Source of the DNA: Phocaeicola plebeius
GTDB lineage: Bacteria; Bacteroidota; Bacteroidia; Bacteroidales; Bacteroidaceae
Reading direction: 5' to 3'
DNA: 34,439 nt
Assembly (NCBI GenBank): GCA_022767125.1
Contig: JALEPZ010000033.1
Location: 1 to 34,439, forward strand
Numbering within the stretch: position 1 is the stretch's first letter; every line of letters starts with the position of its first letter. Shown in pieces: positions 27,801-34,439 of the stretch. Under the pieces are notes generated by a model. That model worked only from the letters and a program-made list of their open reading frames with translations. It searched no databases and was not told the origin of the DNA. The translations under genes were made by a program, and so were the position numbers.

Positions 27801-28826
27801 ATGCTGAAATTTGATACTGACTATATGGAAGGGGCGCATCCCGAAGTGATGCGCCGCCTTCTGGAAACCAATCTGGAACAGACGGTGGGCTACGGTAATG
27901 ATGCCTATTGCGCCCGTGCCAAGCAACTGATTATGCAGGCCTGCGGACTGACGGAAGGCCATGTCCACCTGCTGGTGGGCGGGACGCAGACCAATGCCAC
28001 CGTCATCGACGGCCTGCTGGCCCGCCACGAAGGGGTGCTGGCGGCCGAGACGGCCCACATCAATGTCCACGAGTCGGGAGCCATCGAGGCGTCCGGCCAC
28101 AAGGTGCTCACCCTGCCGCAAGTGCAGGGCAAGGTGCGGGCGGAGGACGTGGACCGCTATGTGACCGACTTCTACAGCGACGAGACCTACGGCCACATGG
28201 TGGCTCCCGGCATGCTGTACATTTCGTTTCCTACTGAATACGGCACGCTCTATTCGCGCAGCGAACTGGAGTCGATCAGCTGCGTGTGCCGCAAGCACCG
28301 CATCCCCCTCTATGTCGACGGGGCCCGGTTGGGCTACGGTCTGACGGCTGACGGCAACGACATCACCCTGCCCGACCTGGCCCGGCTGGCCGACGTGTTC
28401 TACATCGGCGGCACCAAGGTGGGAGCCCTCTTCGGCGAAGCGGTGGTGGTGACGCGCAATGACCTGCTGCCGCATTTCTTCCCCCTCATCAAGCAGCACG
28501 GTGCCCTTTTGGCTAAAGGCCGCCTCTTGGGTGTGCAGTTCGAGACCCTGTTTACCGACAATCTCTATGCCCGCATCGCCCGCCATGCCGTAGAGCTGGC
28601 CATGAAGCTGCGGCGTGCGTTCCTGGCCAAGGGGTATCGTGTCTTCATCGATTCGCCGACCAACCAGCAGTTCGTCATCCTGCCCAACGACGACCTCGAC
28701 CGTCTGTCGCAGGTGGCTACCTTCGAGGTGTGGGGCATCCGGGGCGAAAAGGAGACGCCGGTCCGCTTCGTCACCAGTTGGGCTACCCGCGAGGAAGCGG
28801 TCGATGCCCTCATCGCTGCCTTGTAA
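27801..28826 (+). CDS. Low-specificity threonine aldolase family (PLP-dependent)
   Basis: 341 residues. The family signature is clear: DTDYMEGAHPEV near the N-terminus, HVHLLVGGTQTN, ETAHINVHESGAIEASGHKV, the YVDGARLGYGL segment holding the PLP-binding Asp and the PLP lysine in YIGGTKVGAL. The family splits threonine into glycine and acetaldehyde; related beta-eliminating enzymes are similar, so the exact amino acid is uncertain. Followed after 31 bases by a MaoC-type hydratase. Confidence 0.92.
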   Translation: MLKFDTDYMEGAHPEVMRRLLETNLEQTVGYGNDAYCARAKQLIMQACGLTEGHVHLLVGGTQTNATVIDGLLARHEGVLAAETAHINVHESGAIEASGHKVLTLPQVQGKVRAEDVDRYVTDFYSDETYGHMVAPGMLYISFPTEYGTLYSRSELESISCVCRKHRIPLYVDGARLGYGLTADGNDITLPDLARLADVFYIGGTKVGALFGEAVVVTRNDLLPHFFPLIKQHGALLAKGRLLGVQFETLFTDNLYARIARHAVELAMKLRRAFLAKGYRVFIDSPTNQQFVILPNDDLDRLSQVATFEVWGIRGEKETPVRFVTSWATREEAVDALIAAL

Positions 28827-28857
28827 CGACAACTATCACTCAACAAATATTGACCCT

Positions 28858-29322
28858 ATGGAAAAATTGATTATCAACTCTTACGAAGAATTCGAGAAAC
28901 TGCTGGGACAGCGCATCGGTGTGTCCGACTGGCTGGAAGTGGATCAGGAACGCATCAACCAGTTTGCAGATGCCACACTCGACCACCAGTGGATCCACGT
29001 GGATGTAGAACGCGCCAAGACGGAAAGTCCGTTCAAGAGCACCATCGTCCATGGTTATCTCACCCTGTCACTCCTCCCGTATTTCTGGAACCAGATCATC
29101 GAGGTGCGCAACCTCAAGATGATGGTGAACTACGGCATGGACAAGATGCGTTTCGGACAGGCTGTCCTCTCCGGCCAGCGTCTGCGTCTGGTGGCCGACA
29201 TGCAGTCCATCGCCAACCTGCGCGGCACGTGCAAGGCCGAGATCAAGTTTGCCATCGAAATCGAAGGACAGAAGAAAAAGGCGCTCGAAGGAGTGGCCAC
29301 TTTCCTCTACTATTTCAACTGA
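28858..29322 (+). CDS. MaoC-like (R)-specific enoyl-hydratase domain protein
   Basis: 154 residues, hot-dog fold. The hydratase motif FADATLDHQWIHVDVERA carries the catalytic Asp/His pair, and STIVHGYLTLSLLPYFW is the conserved central helix. The family hydrates acyl-CoA or acyl-ACP double bonds. The ATG at 28858 is the start; the frame runs further upstream inside the aldolase gene by chance. It is probably co-transcribed with the threonine aldolase gene. Confidence 0.9.
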   Translation: MEKLIINSYEEFEKLLGQRIGVSDWLEVDQERINQFADATLDHQWIHVDVERAKTESPFKSTIVHGYLTLSLLPYFWNQIIEVRNLKMMVNYGMDKMRFGQAVLSGQRLRLVADMQSIANLRGTCKAEIKFAIEIEGQKKKALEGVATFLYYFN

Positions 29323-29375
29323 TGCAGTCCCCGAGTGCCCCAAAGCACCCGCGTCCTGCTTCCCGTTGGTTTTGA

Positions 29376-29449
29376 ATCCTGAGCGCAACGAAGCATCTGT
29401 AGACATCAAACGTATGCATACAGATGCTTCACTGCGTTCAGCATGACAG
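29376..29449. repeat. REP-like palindromic repeat, copy C
   Basis: The arms GAAGCATCTGTA (about 29390-29401) and TACAGATGCTTC (about 29419-29430) pair perfectly and extend outward with few mismatches. It ends TTCAGCATGACAGG, like copy A, and lies after the MaoC gene. Confidence 0.75.
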
Positions 29450-29484
29450 GTACGCACCCCCAAATGGGGTCAGTAGAAAATTAA

Positions 29485-29530
29485 ATGTCATCCTGAGCGT
29501 AGCGAAGGATCTGTAAACATCAAGTGTATG
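29485..29530. repeat. REP-like half repeat, copy D, touching the tag start
   Basis: ATGTCATCCTGAGCGTAGCG followed by AAGGATCTGTAAACATCAAG matches the left half of copy C (29376-29420). It runs to about the ATG of tag (29528). Confidence 0.65.
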
Positions 29531-30175
29531 CATATGGAAGAAACTGAAACAAGACAGCCGCAGAAACGGGCAATGCCAGAGATAAATGAAAGGACGGAAA
29601 TAACGAAATGCCGATGGTGCCAGGACAAGGGCTGGCTGGAGCATTACCACGACACAGAATGGGGCATACCCTGCCACGACGAGCAGTTGCTGTTCGAGTA
29701 CCTGATGCTCGAAGCGATGTCGTGCGGACTGAGCTGGAGGCTCATGCTGCAGAAGCGTGCTGTCTTCCGCACCTGCTTCGCTGATTTCGACTACCAGAAA
29801 GTGGCGCGGTTCACAGAGGCAGACATCCACCGGGCTATGGAGTACCCGGGCATGATAAAGTCCCGTCGGAAAATAGCGGCCATCATCTCCAATGCCCTGT
29901 GCTTCCTGCAGATTCAGCAGGAGTTCGGCAGCTTTGACCGATTCATCTGGGATTACTCGGAGGGGCAGACCTATATCTACCAGCGTCATCTTGACGGCGA
30001 GTGGCTGACCAAGAACGAATTGTCTGACCGGATAGCTGCCGACTTGAAGAAACGGGGCTTCCAATTCCTCGGCTCCACGCTGGTGTACTCGTATCTGCAG
30101 AGTATCGGCATCATCAACGACCATGCTCCTGAATGCTGGATGTTTGAAAAGATGGGCGGAACCATCATCCGGTAA
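29528..30175 (+). CDS. tag: DNA-3-methyladenine glycosylase I
   Basis: 215 residues. Typical Tag motifs are KCRWCQDKG with the zinc Cys, HYHDTEWGIPCHDEQLLFEY, the catalytic-helix LEAMSCGLSWRLMLQKR (Glu and Trp conserved) and LKKRGFQFLGSTLVYSYLQS, then the zinc pair in NDHAPEC. It excises 3-methyladenine from alkylated DNA. About 25 residues precede the usual start, so an internal ATG at 29534, or one near 29573 (MPEINERTE), may be the true start. It has no obvious promoter and begins at a repeat boundary. Confidence 0.92.
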   Translation: MHMEETETRQPQKRAMPEINERTEITKCRWCQDKGWLEHYHDTEWGIPCHDEQLLFEYLMLEAMSCGLSWRLMLQKRAVFRTCFADFDYQKVARFTEADIHRAMEYPGMIKSRRKIAAIISNALCFLQIQQEFGSFDRFIWDYSEGQTYIYQRHLDGEWLTKNELSDRIAADLKKRGFQFLGSTLVYSYLQSIGIINDHAPECWMFEKMGGTIIR

Positions 30176-30198
30176 CCGAAAGTGATACTATCCTTTTG

Positions 30199-30447
30199 TC
30201 ATTCTGAGAGGCTGTCACACTGGGTGTGAACCAATTCCTGCTTTAATTCTTCATACAAGTCCACAGGCCCCAAATGCCAGTATTTGGTGTTCTCACAAGA
30301 GAGTTTCTTGTAAAGTTTTGAACGATAAATGCGGGTGATAGCTTCCGCGACAGTGATGCCGGTGTCTTCCACCAGCCATTTGGCCAGCCACCCAATCTTC
30401 AAGGGCATCAGCAGATACAGGTCCTCTTGTGTAATTGTTGCACTCAT
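30199..30447 (-). CDS. DUF3791-family protein
   Basis: 82 residues, helical. LYLLMPLKIGWLAKWLVEDT, then VAEAITRIYRSKLYKKL and YWHLGPVDLYEELKQEL match the small DUF3791 family as I know it. It starts inside the DUF3990 stop (ATGA at 30447-30444). DUF3791 and DUF3990 genes commonly sit side by side; no function is established, though a toxin-antitoxin-like relation has been suspected. It is the only unbroken member of this trio. Confidence 0.75.
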   Translation of the reverse strand: MSATITQEDLYLLMPLKIGWLAKWLVEDTGITVAEAITRIYRSKLYKKLSCENTKYWHLGPVDLYEELKQELVHTQCDSLSE

Positions 30448-30931
30448 AATCTTACTTCTATTGATTCAACGAATTTCAGGACAGTCAATGCCTTCTCTGT
30501 ATGGAAAAGATACTGATCTACCAACTTGTAGGTTTTCAGCTCCTGAATAAGGGTCGGCATACTAATGATGCCCCCTTCATAGAGCGCGAACTGCGTATAG
30601 ACACAATCGTCAGCCACGGGGCCATACACGATTCATAATCGTGGGTGAAACTTCGCTCTGTACGGTTCCTCATGACAAAGTCCACCCATTCTTTTGTGGG
30701 CTTTTCAAACAGAAGAGTCTTCATGCCCTCCAAGGCATTGTCGTCCAATTCATACACATTCACATGCCCTACAGCTTCGCCATTGTTTTTCATTCTTCGT
30801 TCCACCAGTTTCTTGGCCTGTGCAAAGGAGGTCGTAGTGTAGAATCCGGAACCGTAGTCAAGGGACCGGTTGGGCTGGCGTATTTCCGGACGCTCAACAA
30901 CCTCTATACTTCCATGATATATCTTGCTCAT
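30444..30931 (-). pseudogene. DUF3990-family gene broken by a one-base frameshift
   Basis: The first frame gives [20 protein letters not shown], then [19 protein letters not shown] and [18 protein letters not shown], the DUF3990 start. At about 30620-30630 the natural continuation jumps to another frame: [20 protein letters not shown], then [20 protein letters not shown]. Loss of one base between HDY and VYGP explains this. DUF3990 proteins are thought to have an ADP-ribosyltransferase-like fold (YGSGFYTTT fits that idea). Both ends overlap neighbours by ATGA, so the operon was intact before the mutation. Confidence 0.8.
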
Positions 30932-31142
30932 TTCTCATTTTTGTTGATCATTTCATCTATTTCCTCTATCAGCCAATGGTGGCTTTGGGTGTGCAGCACA
31001 TCGTGAAACATACAGCAATGTTCTGTTATACCATATCTCTCGAACAAATTGACACTTTCTCAGTCGGCATATTTTTAGCCTTAGCATATTGCTCTATACA
31101 AAACGATGCAAATGTTGCCTTTTCTTCTACTTCGCTTTTCAT
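30928..31142 (-). pseudogene. Second DUF3791-like gene with a one-base frameshift
   Basis: From the ATG at 31142 one frame reads MKSEVEEKATFASFCIEQYA, then KAKNMPTEKV, and stops soon afterwards. The other frame continues LFERYGITEHCCMFHDVLHT, then QSHHWLIEEIDEMI, and stops at 30928. Together they give one ~70-residue DUF3791-like protein, with a base missing near the VS/LFE junction (about 31050). The stop overlaps the DUF3990 start (ATGA at 30931-30928). Confidence 0.75.
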
Positions 31143-31192
31143 GATGAATCTCCTTTCCGTGATTAAGCCAAAAAACAATCACCCCTTGTCAG

Positions 31193-32872
31193 TTAATTGA
31201 ACAATTTCCCCTGCACACCAATCAGTTGGTACGCTTTTTCTAGCGCGTCCCGGCTGTCAGTCCGGTACTCCGGTATCATCCCATGGATGTCCGTCTCGTC
31301 TGCGCCGTACAGCCAGAAACGCTTGAAGGAGATGCTGCACCATAGGCGGGAGACAGGCAGCCGGTAGCGGACGAGGTCGCCGTACGACACGTTCATGCCG
31401 CCCGTTTCCTCCCCGATAGTCGTACCCATCCCGAAGTACTGGAAGGCCCAGGCAAAGGAGGAGGCCGACGAGAAGGTATGGTGGCTGACCAGCAGATAGA
31501 CCTTTCCGTCGAAATGACCCTCGGCGGCAGTACGGGGAACTACCATGTCGTCCGAATCAAACCAGTACCAGCCGGGGGCGGTCTGGTCGGTGTTCAGCAG
31601 ACGGCGTGTCAGGGGCGATATCCTCACCAGCGATTTCCCGAACTGGCGGAACGGACGGGGCGAGAGGTAGCGCAGCAGTTCGTCGCCCACGGCAGAGTTG
31701 CCTCCGCCGTTGTTGCGCAGGTCGATGATCAGGTGACGGATGTCTTGCTGGCGCAGCACGGTGAACATCGAGTCGGCAAATGCGGTCATCTTCTTCGGGT
31801 CGTCGAAGGAACGGAAGTCCATTACGGCCGTCTTTCTCTTCGAATCGATGGTGAACGAATACGGAGTGTCGCTGGCTCCTTGGGCGGACTGATCCTTCGG
31901 CATCCGGTCGCGAATTTCCTGGAACGCCAATGCCGGCAGGACGCAGCGCAGTTCCTTCTTGCTGCCCGCAGTGCGATAGGCCACTTCATAGCTGTCGGCC
32001 TTGTAGAGCATCTCGAACAGGGCGGAGAACATCGTGCGCACCCGTTCCAGCCGGAAGAAATACCGTTCGCCACTGGCATACTCCATCATGGTTTCCAGCA
32101 GCTGGTGCGTCGGTATCCCGTTGACCGAAAGGATGTCGGCTCCCGTCGGGACGGTTCCGTCTATACAGCCGGCACAGCTCATCGTCATGTGCTCCGTGTC
32201 AATGTCCACCTTCATCGGCAGGCGCAGCGTTTCTTCCGTAAAGACCTCGTTGAAGGGGAACTGGAGCGAACTGTGTCCGTCGCCGATGGCGGCTACGAGC
32301 TTCGACAGGCGCATGAACAGTTCGGGACGGGTGATGGAGTCGGGAAGCGCCTGCTTGATGTCGTGGGCCATCGAGAGCAGACGACCCTGCGGACAGACGG
32401 AGAACATGTCGGGATGCACTTCGCTGAAGGTGTAGAGCAAGGCATCTAGGTCGAACGCCGCCTGCTCCCGTGTCAGCTTTCCCGAGGCAGCCACCTTCGT
32501 CATCTCTTCCGACGGCTCTTCCAGCGGGTTGTCACTGACCCACTTCACGCGCGTATAGGCCGAATCGTTGCCGAGCAGGATGACGAAATCGTAGCTCATA
32601 CCCTTTTCCACATCAATGACGAGGGAGTCCACATCGCTCTTGAACATGACCCGCCGCGCGGAGGTCTTGCAGATGTCGGGACGGATGGCAGGAGACACGA
32701 ACCACCATCGTTCGTTCTTTCGATTGTCGTCATTCACAACGAGGACCGCCTCACGAGTGGTGTGCAACACCCGCAACGAATCGCTGTCCGGAGCACCATG
32801 TGTCCGGCTGTGCCCGCCTGCAGCGAGCAGAAACGATGCAAGCACCGTCATCCATATGATTCTTCTTATCAT
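31193..32872 (-). CDS. Secreted S41-family (C-terminal processing type) peptidase
   Basis: 559 residues with a signal peptide (about 1-22: MIRRIIWMTVLASFLLAAGG). The middle contains an N-terminal helical region (about 130-190) and a PDZ-like segment (ADILSVNGIPTHQLL). The S41 core has LIIDLRNNGGGNS, the serine nucleophile motif in SHHTFSSASSFA, and IGEETGG. Likely periplasmic or on the cell surface; the target is unknown. A possible -7 box reads TATCTTTA on the minus strand at 32926-32933. No close partner gene is visible. Confidence 0.88.
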   Translation of the reverse strand: MIRRIIWMTVLASFLLAAGGHSRTHGAPDSDSLRVLHTTREAVLVVNDDNRKNERWWFVSPAIRPDICKTSARRVMFKSDVDSLVIDVEKGMSYDFVILLGNDSAYTRVKWVSDNPLEEPSEEMTKVAASGKLTREQAAFDLDALLYTFSEVHPDMFSVCPQGRLLSMAHDIKQALPDSITRPELFMRLSKLVAAIGDGHSSLQFPFNEVFTEETLRLPMKVDIDTEHMTMSCAGCIDGTVPTGADILSVNGIPTHQLLETMMEYASGERYFFRLERVRTMFSALFEMLYKADSYEVAYRTAGSKKELRCVLPALAFQEIRDRMPKDQSAQGASDTPYSFTIDSKRKTAVMDFRSFDDPKKMTAFADSMFTVLRQQDIRHLIIDLRNNGGGNSAVGDELLRYLSPRPFRQFGKSLVRISPLTRRLLNTDQTAPGWYWFDSDDMVVPRTAAEGHFDGKVYLLVSHHTFSSASSFAWAFQYFGMGTTIGEETGGMNVSYGDLVRYRLPVSRLWCSISFKRFWLYGADETDIHGMIPEYRTDSRDALEKAYQLIGVQGKLFN

Positions 32873-33000
32873 GGTTATATCTTATTTGTAAAACAGACTA
32901 CCGTCCGCTTGATTTTATACTTCCGTAAAGATACTGATTTTCTTCCAATCCTCCGCATCAGCTGCTGACTTTAACACTGTTCGCACTTATTTTTTATACA

Positions 33001-33172
33001 TACGTGATGGCGGGTGGATAGTTAGGGATAAACACAGAGGCACAGAGGGGAGGGCGTATTATTGACTAGGAAAGAGGAGAGAAAACACAAAGGTACGAAG
33101 GGACAAAGGAAAAATAATCTTTATATCTTCCTCTCTTTGTGTTTAACCATCCACTATAAAGAAACGCTGTGA
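33001..33172. repeat. Imperfect inverted repeat in intergenic DNA
   Basis: A left element near 33015-33045 (GTGGATAGTTAGGGATAAAC then ACAGAGG) faces a right element near 33131-33157 (CCTCTCTTTGTGTTTAACCA then TCCAC). Purine-rich ACAAAGG-like words fill the middle. I see no ORF or promoter in 33000-33180. Confidence 0.45.
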
Positions 33173-33227
33173 GCTCCGTACCGCTGTGTTGGAAATTTCT
33201 TGCTTTCATCGTCCCTGATAGCCTCAC

Positions 33228-33380
33228 GCTTCTGCGTCACTTGCGTCACTTGCGTCACTTACTTTTATCGAGTATAGGAAAAATAATTAATTACCTGCTC
33301 CTTTAAAGGAGCTTCTAATTAATTATTCGTAGAAATGTTAGAAAAACAAGTGACGCAAGTGACGCAAGTGACGCAGAAGC
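33228..33380. repeat. 153-bp nested palindrome with 9-bp tandem repeats
   Basis: The arms 33228-33260 and 33348-33380 are 33 bases long and perfectly complementary. Each arm contains the unit TGACGCAAG tandemly repeated (TTGCGTCAC on the other arm). Inside, a second pair (AATAATTAATTA at 33282-33293, TAATTAATTATT at 33316-33327) and a perfect central palindrome GCTCCTTTAAAGGAGC (33297-33312) share the same centre. No coding potential is visible. Confidence 0.9.
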
Positions 33381-33395
33381 TCCCGTTTCCGGCAG

Positions 33396-33419
33396 TTCTC
33401 ACTTCGTTCGGAATGACAG
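33396..33419. repeat. REP-like half repeat, copy F
   Basis: TTCTCACTTCGTTCGGAATG followed by ACAG matches the right half of the REP-like unit (reverse complement of TGTCATTTCGAACGAAGTGA in copy A, one difference). It stands alone, directly after the nested palindrome. Confidence 0.6.
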
Positions 33420-33436
33420 GCCATCCAAGCAGCCTC

Positions 33437-33541
33437 ACGAGTGCAGTCATGGCTTCTTAACGACTGCACTCGTCGCACCCTCACAAGTGCAGTCGTCAGG
33501 AGGTCACCACTGCAGTCATGACAGTGTCACGACTGCAGTGG
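33437..33541. repeat. TGCAGTC palindrome cluster
   Basis: ACGAGTGCAGTC (33437-33448) and GACTGCACTCGT (33462-33473) form a perfect 12-bp stem; CCACTGCAGTC (33507-33517) and GACTGCAGTGG (33531-33541) form a perfect 11-bp stem. A further TGCAGTC lies between them at about 33488. Five copies of the word TGCAGTC or its complement occur in 105 bases. Confidence 0.75.
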
Positions 33542-33720
33542 TAAGAGCGTCCGCCGCGAGAAGAATATGCAACGACCATGAAGTGTAATGCCAGACTGTC
33601 CCGTTCCTCCCTGCTGCAATGATACACTCAAGAAATGGAGAACAGATATATCGATGGAAAGCTATTGGGTGTACAACTTTAGTATCTCTCACCCATGTTA
33701 TATATTCGTAAATTTACGAT

Positions 33721-33758
33721 AATTATCTTGGATAATTGAATAGTATCGTTTACCTTTG
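33721..33758 (+). promoter_or_regulatory. arsR promoter with overlapping dyad operator
   Basis: A -33-like CTTG (33727-33730), 20-base spacer and TACCTTTG (33751-33758) give a start site near 33765. Over the -33 box sits a perfect inverted repeat AATTATC-TTG-GATAATT (33721-33737), framed by ACGAT (33716-33720) and ATCGT (33745-33749). A 12-bp palindrome CGTAAATTTACG (33707-33718) adjoins it. This is the expected layout of an autorepressed ArsR/SmtB promoter. Confidence 0.7.
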
Positions 33759-33786
33759 CGCCAAAAATAATTATTCATCATTGATT

Positions 33787-34116
33787 ATGGCTGAAAAGAA
33801 AACATATTGTATCAAGACGGAGACCCTGGCAAGGTTTGCCAAGGCTTTGGGACATCCTGCCCGTATTGCCATCATGAAATTCCTCGCCAAACAAAAGACT
33901 TGCTATTTCGGCGACATTCATGAGGAACTGCCCATAGCACAGGCTACGGTGAGCCAACATCTTAAGGAACTGAAAGATGCAGGACTTATACAAGGGGAGA
34001 TTGAAACCCCAAAAGTGAAATACTGCATAGTGCGTGAAAACTGGGAGTATGCCAAGGAACTCTTTGCAGAGTTCTTCCAAACGGAAATCTGCAAGGACAA
34101 GGATTGCTGCAAGTAA
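33787..34116 (+). CDS. ArsR/SmtB-family metal/metalloid-responsive repressor
   Basis: 109 residues from the ATG at 33787; an upstream ATG at 33736 lies on the promoter. The winged helix-turn-helix is clear: [20 protein letters not shown], then [20 protein letters not shown], then [11 protein letters not shown] Cys sits in the middle helix (KTCYF), another in KYCIV, and the tail has CKDKDCC; these could bind a soft metal or metalloid, but I cannot name the effector. Followed by a hairpin and a repeat array, then a thioredoxin-fold gene. Confidence 0.9.
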   Translation: MAEKKTYCIKTETLARFAKALGHPARIAIMKFLAKQKTCYFGDIHEELPIAQATVSQHLKELKDAGLIQGEIETPKVKYCIVRENWEYAKELFAEFFQTEICKDKDCCK

Positions 34117-34121
34117 TACTA

Positions 34122-34155
34122 AGCGTATGCCTAAGCGAAAACATCGGCATACGCT
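34122..34155 (+). terminator. Stem-loop after arsR
   Basis: AGCGTATGCC (34122-34131) and GGCATACGCT (34146-34155) form a perfect 10-bp stem with a 14-base loop, 5 bases after the arsR stop. The T-run is weak (ATAATTT), so partial termination is likely. Confidence 0.6.
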
Positions 34156-34176
34156 ATAATTTGGAATTATATAATC

Positions 34177-34308
34177 GTTATTCTACGATAAACAATAAAC
34201 GATAAACGAAAACGATAACAAAAACGAAAACGATAACGATAACGAAAACGATAACGAAAACGAAAACGAAAACGATAACGAAAACGATAACGATAACGAT
34301 AACGAAAA
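34177..34308. repeat. Hexanucleotide AACGAW tandem array
   Basis: About 20 consecutive near-perfect copies of AACGAA or AACGAT fill the space between arsR and the next gene, with slight irregularities at the left end (CAATAAACGATAAACG). The last copies lie about 35 bases before the ATG at 34344. Confidence 0.85.
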
Positions 34309-34343
34309 ACAATAATTATTCATTTATAAAAGACGTTTAATAT

Positions 34344-34439
34344 ATGAAAGACGTAAAGGTTTTAGTGAGCAGCTGTGCCTGCAATCAGAAGTATCTCGCC
34401 CTTGTCGAGAAGGTAGTAAAAGAGAATGGCATCGATGCG
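34344..34439 (+). CDS. Small thioredoxin-fold protein with a CAC motif, 5' part
   Basis: Only 32 residues are visible before the window ends: MKDVKVLVSSCACNQKYLAL, then VEKVVKENGIDA. The layout, a beta strand, a Cys pair and a helix, resembles the redox-active disulfide protein 2 (TM0996-type) thioredoxin family often found with arsR and a permease in Bacteroidales. The Cys spacing is CxC (SCACN) instead of CxxC. It is probably controlled by the upstream ArsR protein. The family call is tentative because most of the gene lies outside. Confidence 0.55.
   Translation, partial: MKDVKVLVSSCACNQKYLALVEKVVKENGIDA

Noticed and set aside
33228..33380. CRISPR array
   Set aside because: The repeats are directly abutting 9-mers in inverted arms, with no unique spacers and no cas genes.
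34177..34308. CRISPR or intergenic coding repeat
   Set aside because: The unit is six bases without spacers; no frame gives a convincing protein.

Overview
The window looks like a chromosomal segment of a GC-rich member of the Bacteroidales, probably a gut Bacteroidaceae-type organism. The evidence is repeated Bacteroidetes-type promoters (a TAnnTTTG -7 box, most often TACCTTTG, with a weak TTG-like -33 box about 20 bp upstream), typical Bacteroidales families (DUF3791/DUF3990, FloA/NfeD, BioG-BioC fusion, AAA ATPase with an FFNEAD Walker B) and near absence of Shine-Dalgarno sites. I cannot name the genus. Most of the window is GC-rich core sequence. Three AT-richer stretches (about 1-2230, 30180-31200 and 32900-34439) look accessory.

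Layout. 1-2017 (+): 3' part of an AAA ATPase, two small unknown proteins and an HTH-domain protein, directly beyond the 3' end of mnmE. 2235-8023 (-): a six-gene unit, TPR/PD40 lipoprotein-like or exported protein, nfeD, floA, nucleoside phosphorylase, free methionine-R-sulfoxide reductase and mnmE, closed by an intrinsic terminator. 8185-10160 (+): TtcA-like tRNA thiolase, DUF486 membrane protein and an exonuclease-X-C-terminal-like protein. 10404-13723 (-): a decaying biotin operon (leader ORF, hairpin plus T-run, scrambled bioB'/bioF' remnant, intact bioG-bioC fusion, intact bioD-HPPK fusion). 14069-18858 (+): a five-gene operon with circularly permuted ATP-grasp, alpha-E protein, transglutaminase and two AstE/aspartoacylase-like proteins, the second of which has lost its zinc and catalytic residues. 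19157-20095 (-): prs. 20221-26384 (-): a complete thiamine operon (thiS, thiE, thiG, thiC, thiH, thiF, tenI/thiE-like) under a TPP riboswitch. 26559-30175 (+): a Gfo/Idh/MocA (GH109-like) oxidoreductase, threonine aldolase, MaoC hydratase and tag. 30199-31142 (-): DUF3791-DUF3990-DUF3791 with ATGA overlaps, two of the three broken by single-base frameshifts. 31193-32872 (-): S41 peptidase. 32873-33786: repeat-rich intergenic DNA containing a 153-bp nested palindrome. 33787-34439 (+): arsR with a dyad operator, a hexanucleotide AACGAW array and the start of a thioredoxin-fold protein with a CAC motif.

How the genes work together. The thi operon covers the thiazole branch, the pyrimidine step and the coupling step, with the usual feedback control. 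The ATP-grasp/alpha-E/transglutaminase operon resembles the predicted peptide-ligation systems known from comparative genomics; the added pair of deacylase-like genes, one apparently inactive, is the most interesting system here. The biotin genes retain only late pimelate and dethiobiotin functions, so biotin synthesis from this locus is probably lost unless bioF, bioA and bioB lie elsewhere.

A family of REP-like palindromes (core reading like TGTCATTTCGAACGAAGTGA ... TTCAGCATGACA) sits at the 3' ends of several transcription units, including two inverted ~155-bp copies that bracket 10.25-19.04 kb.
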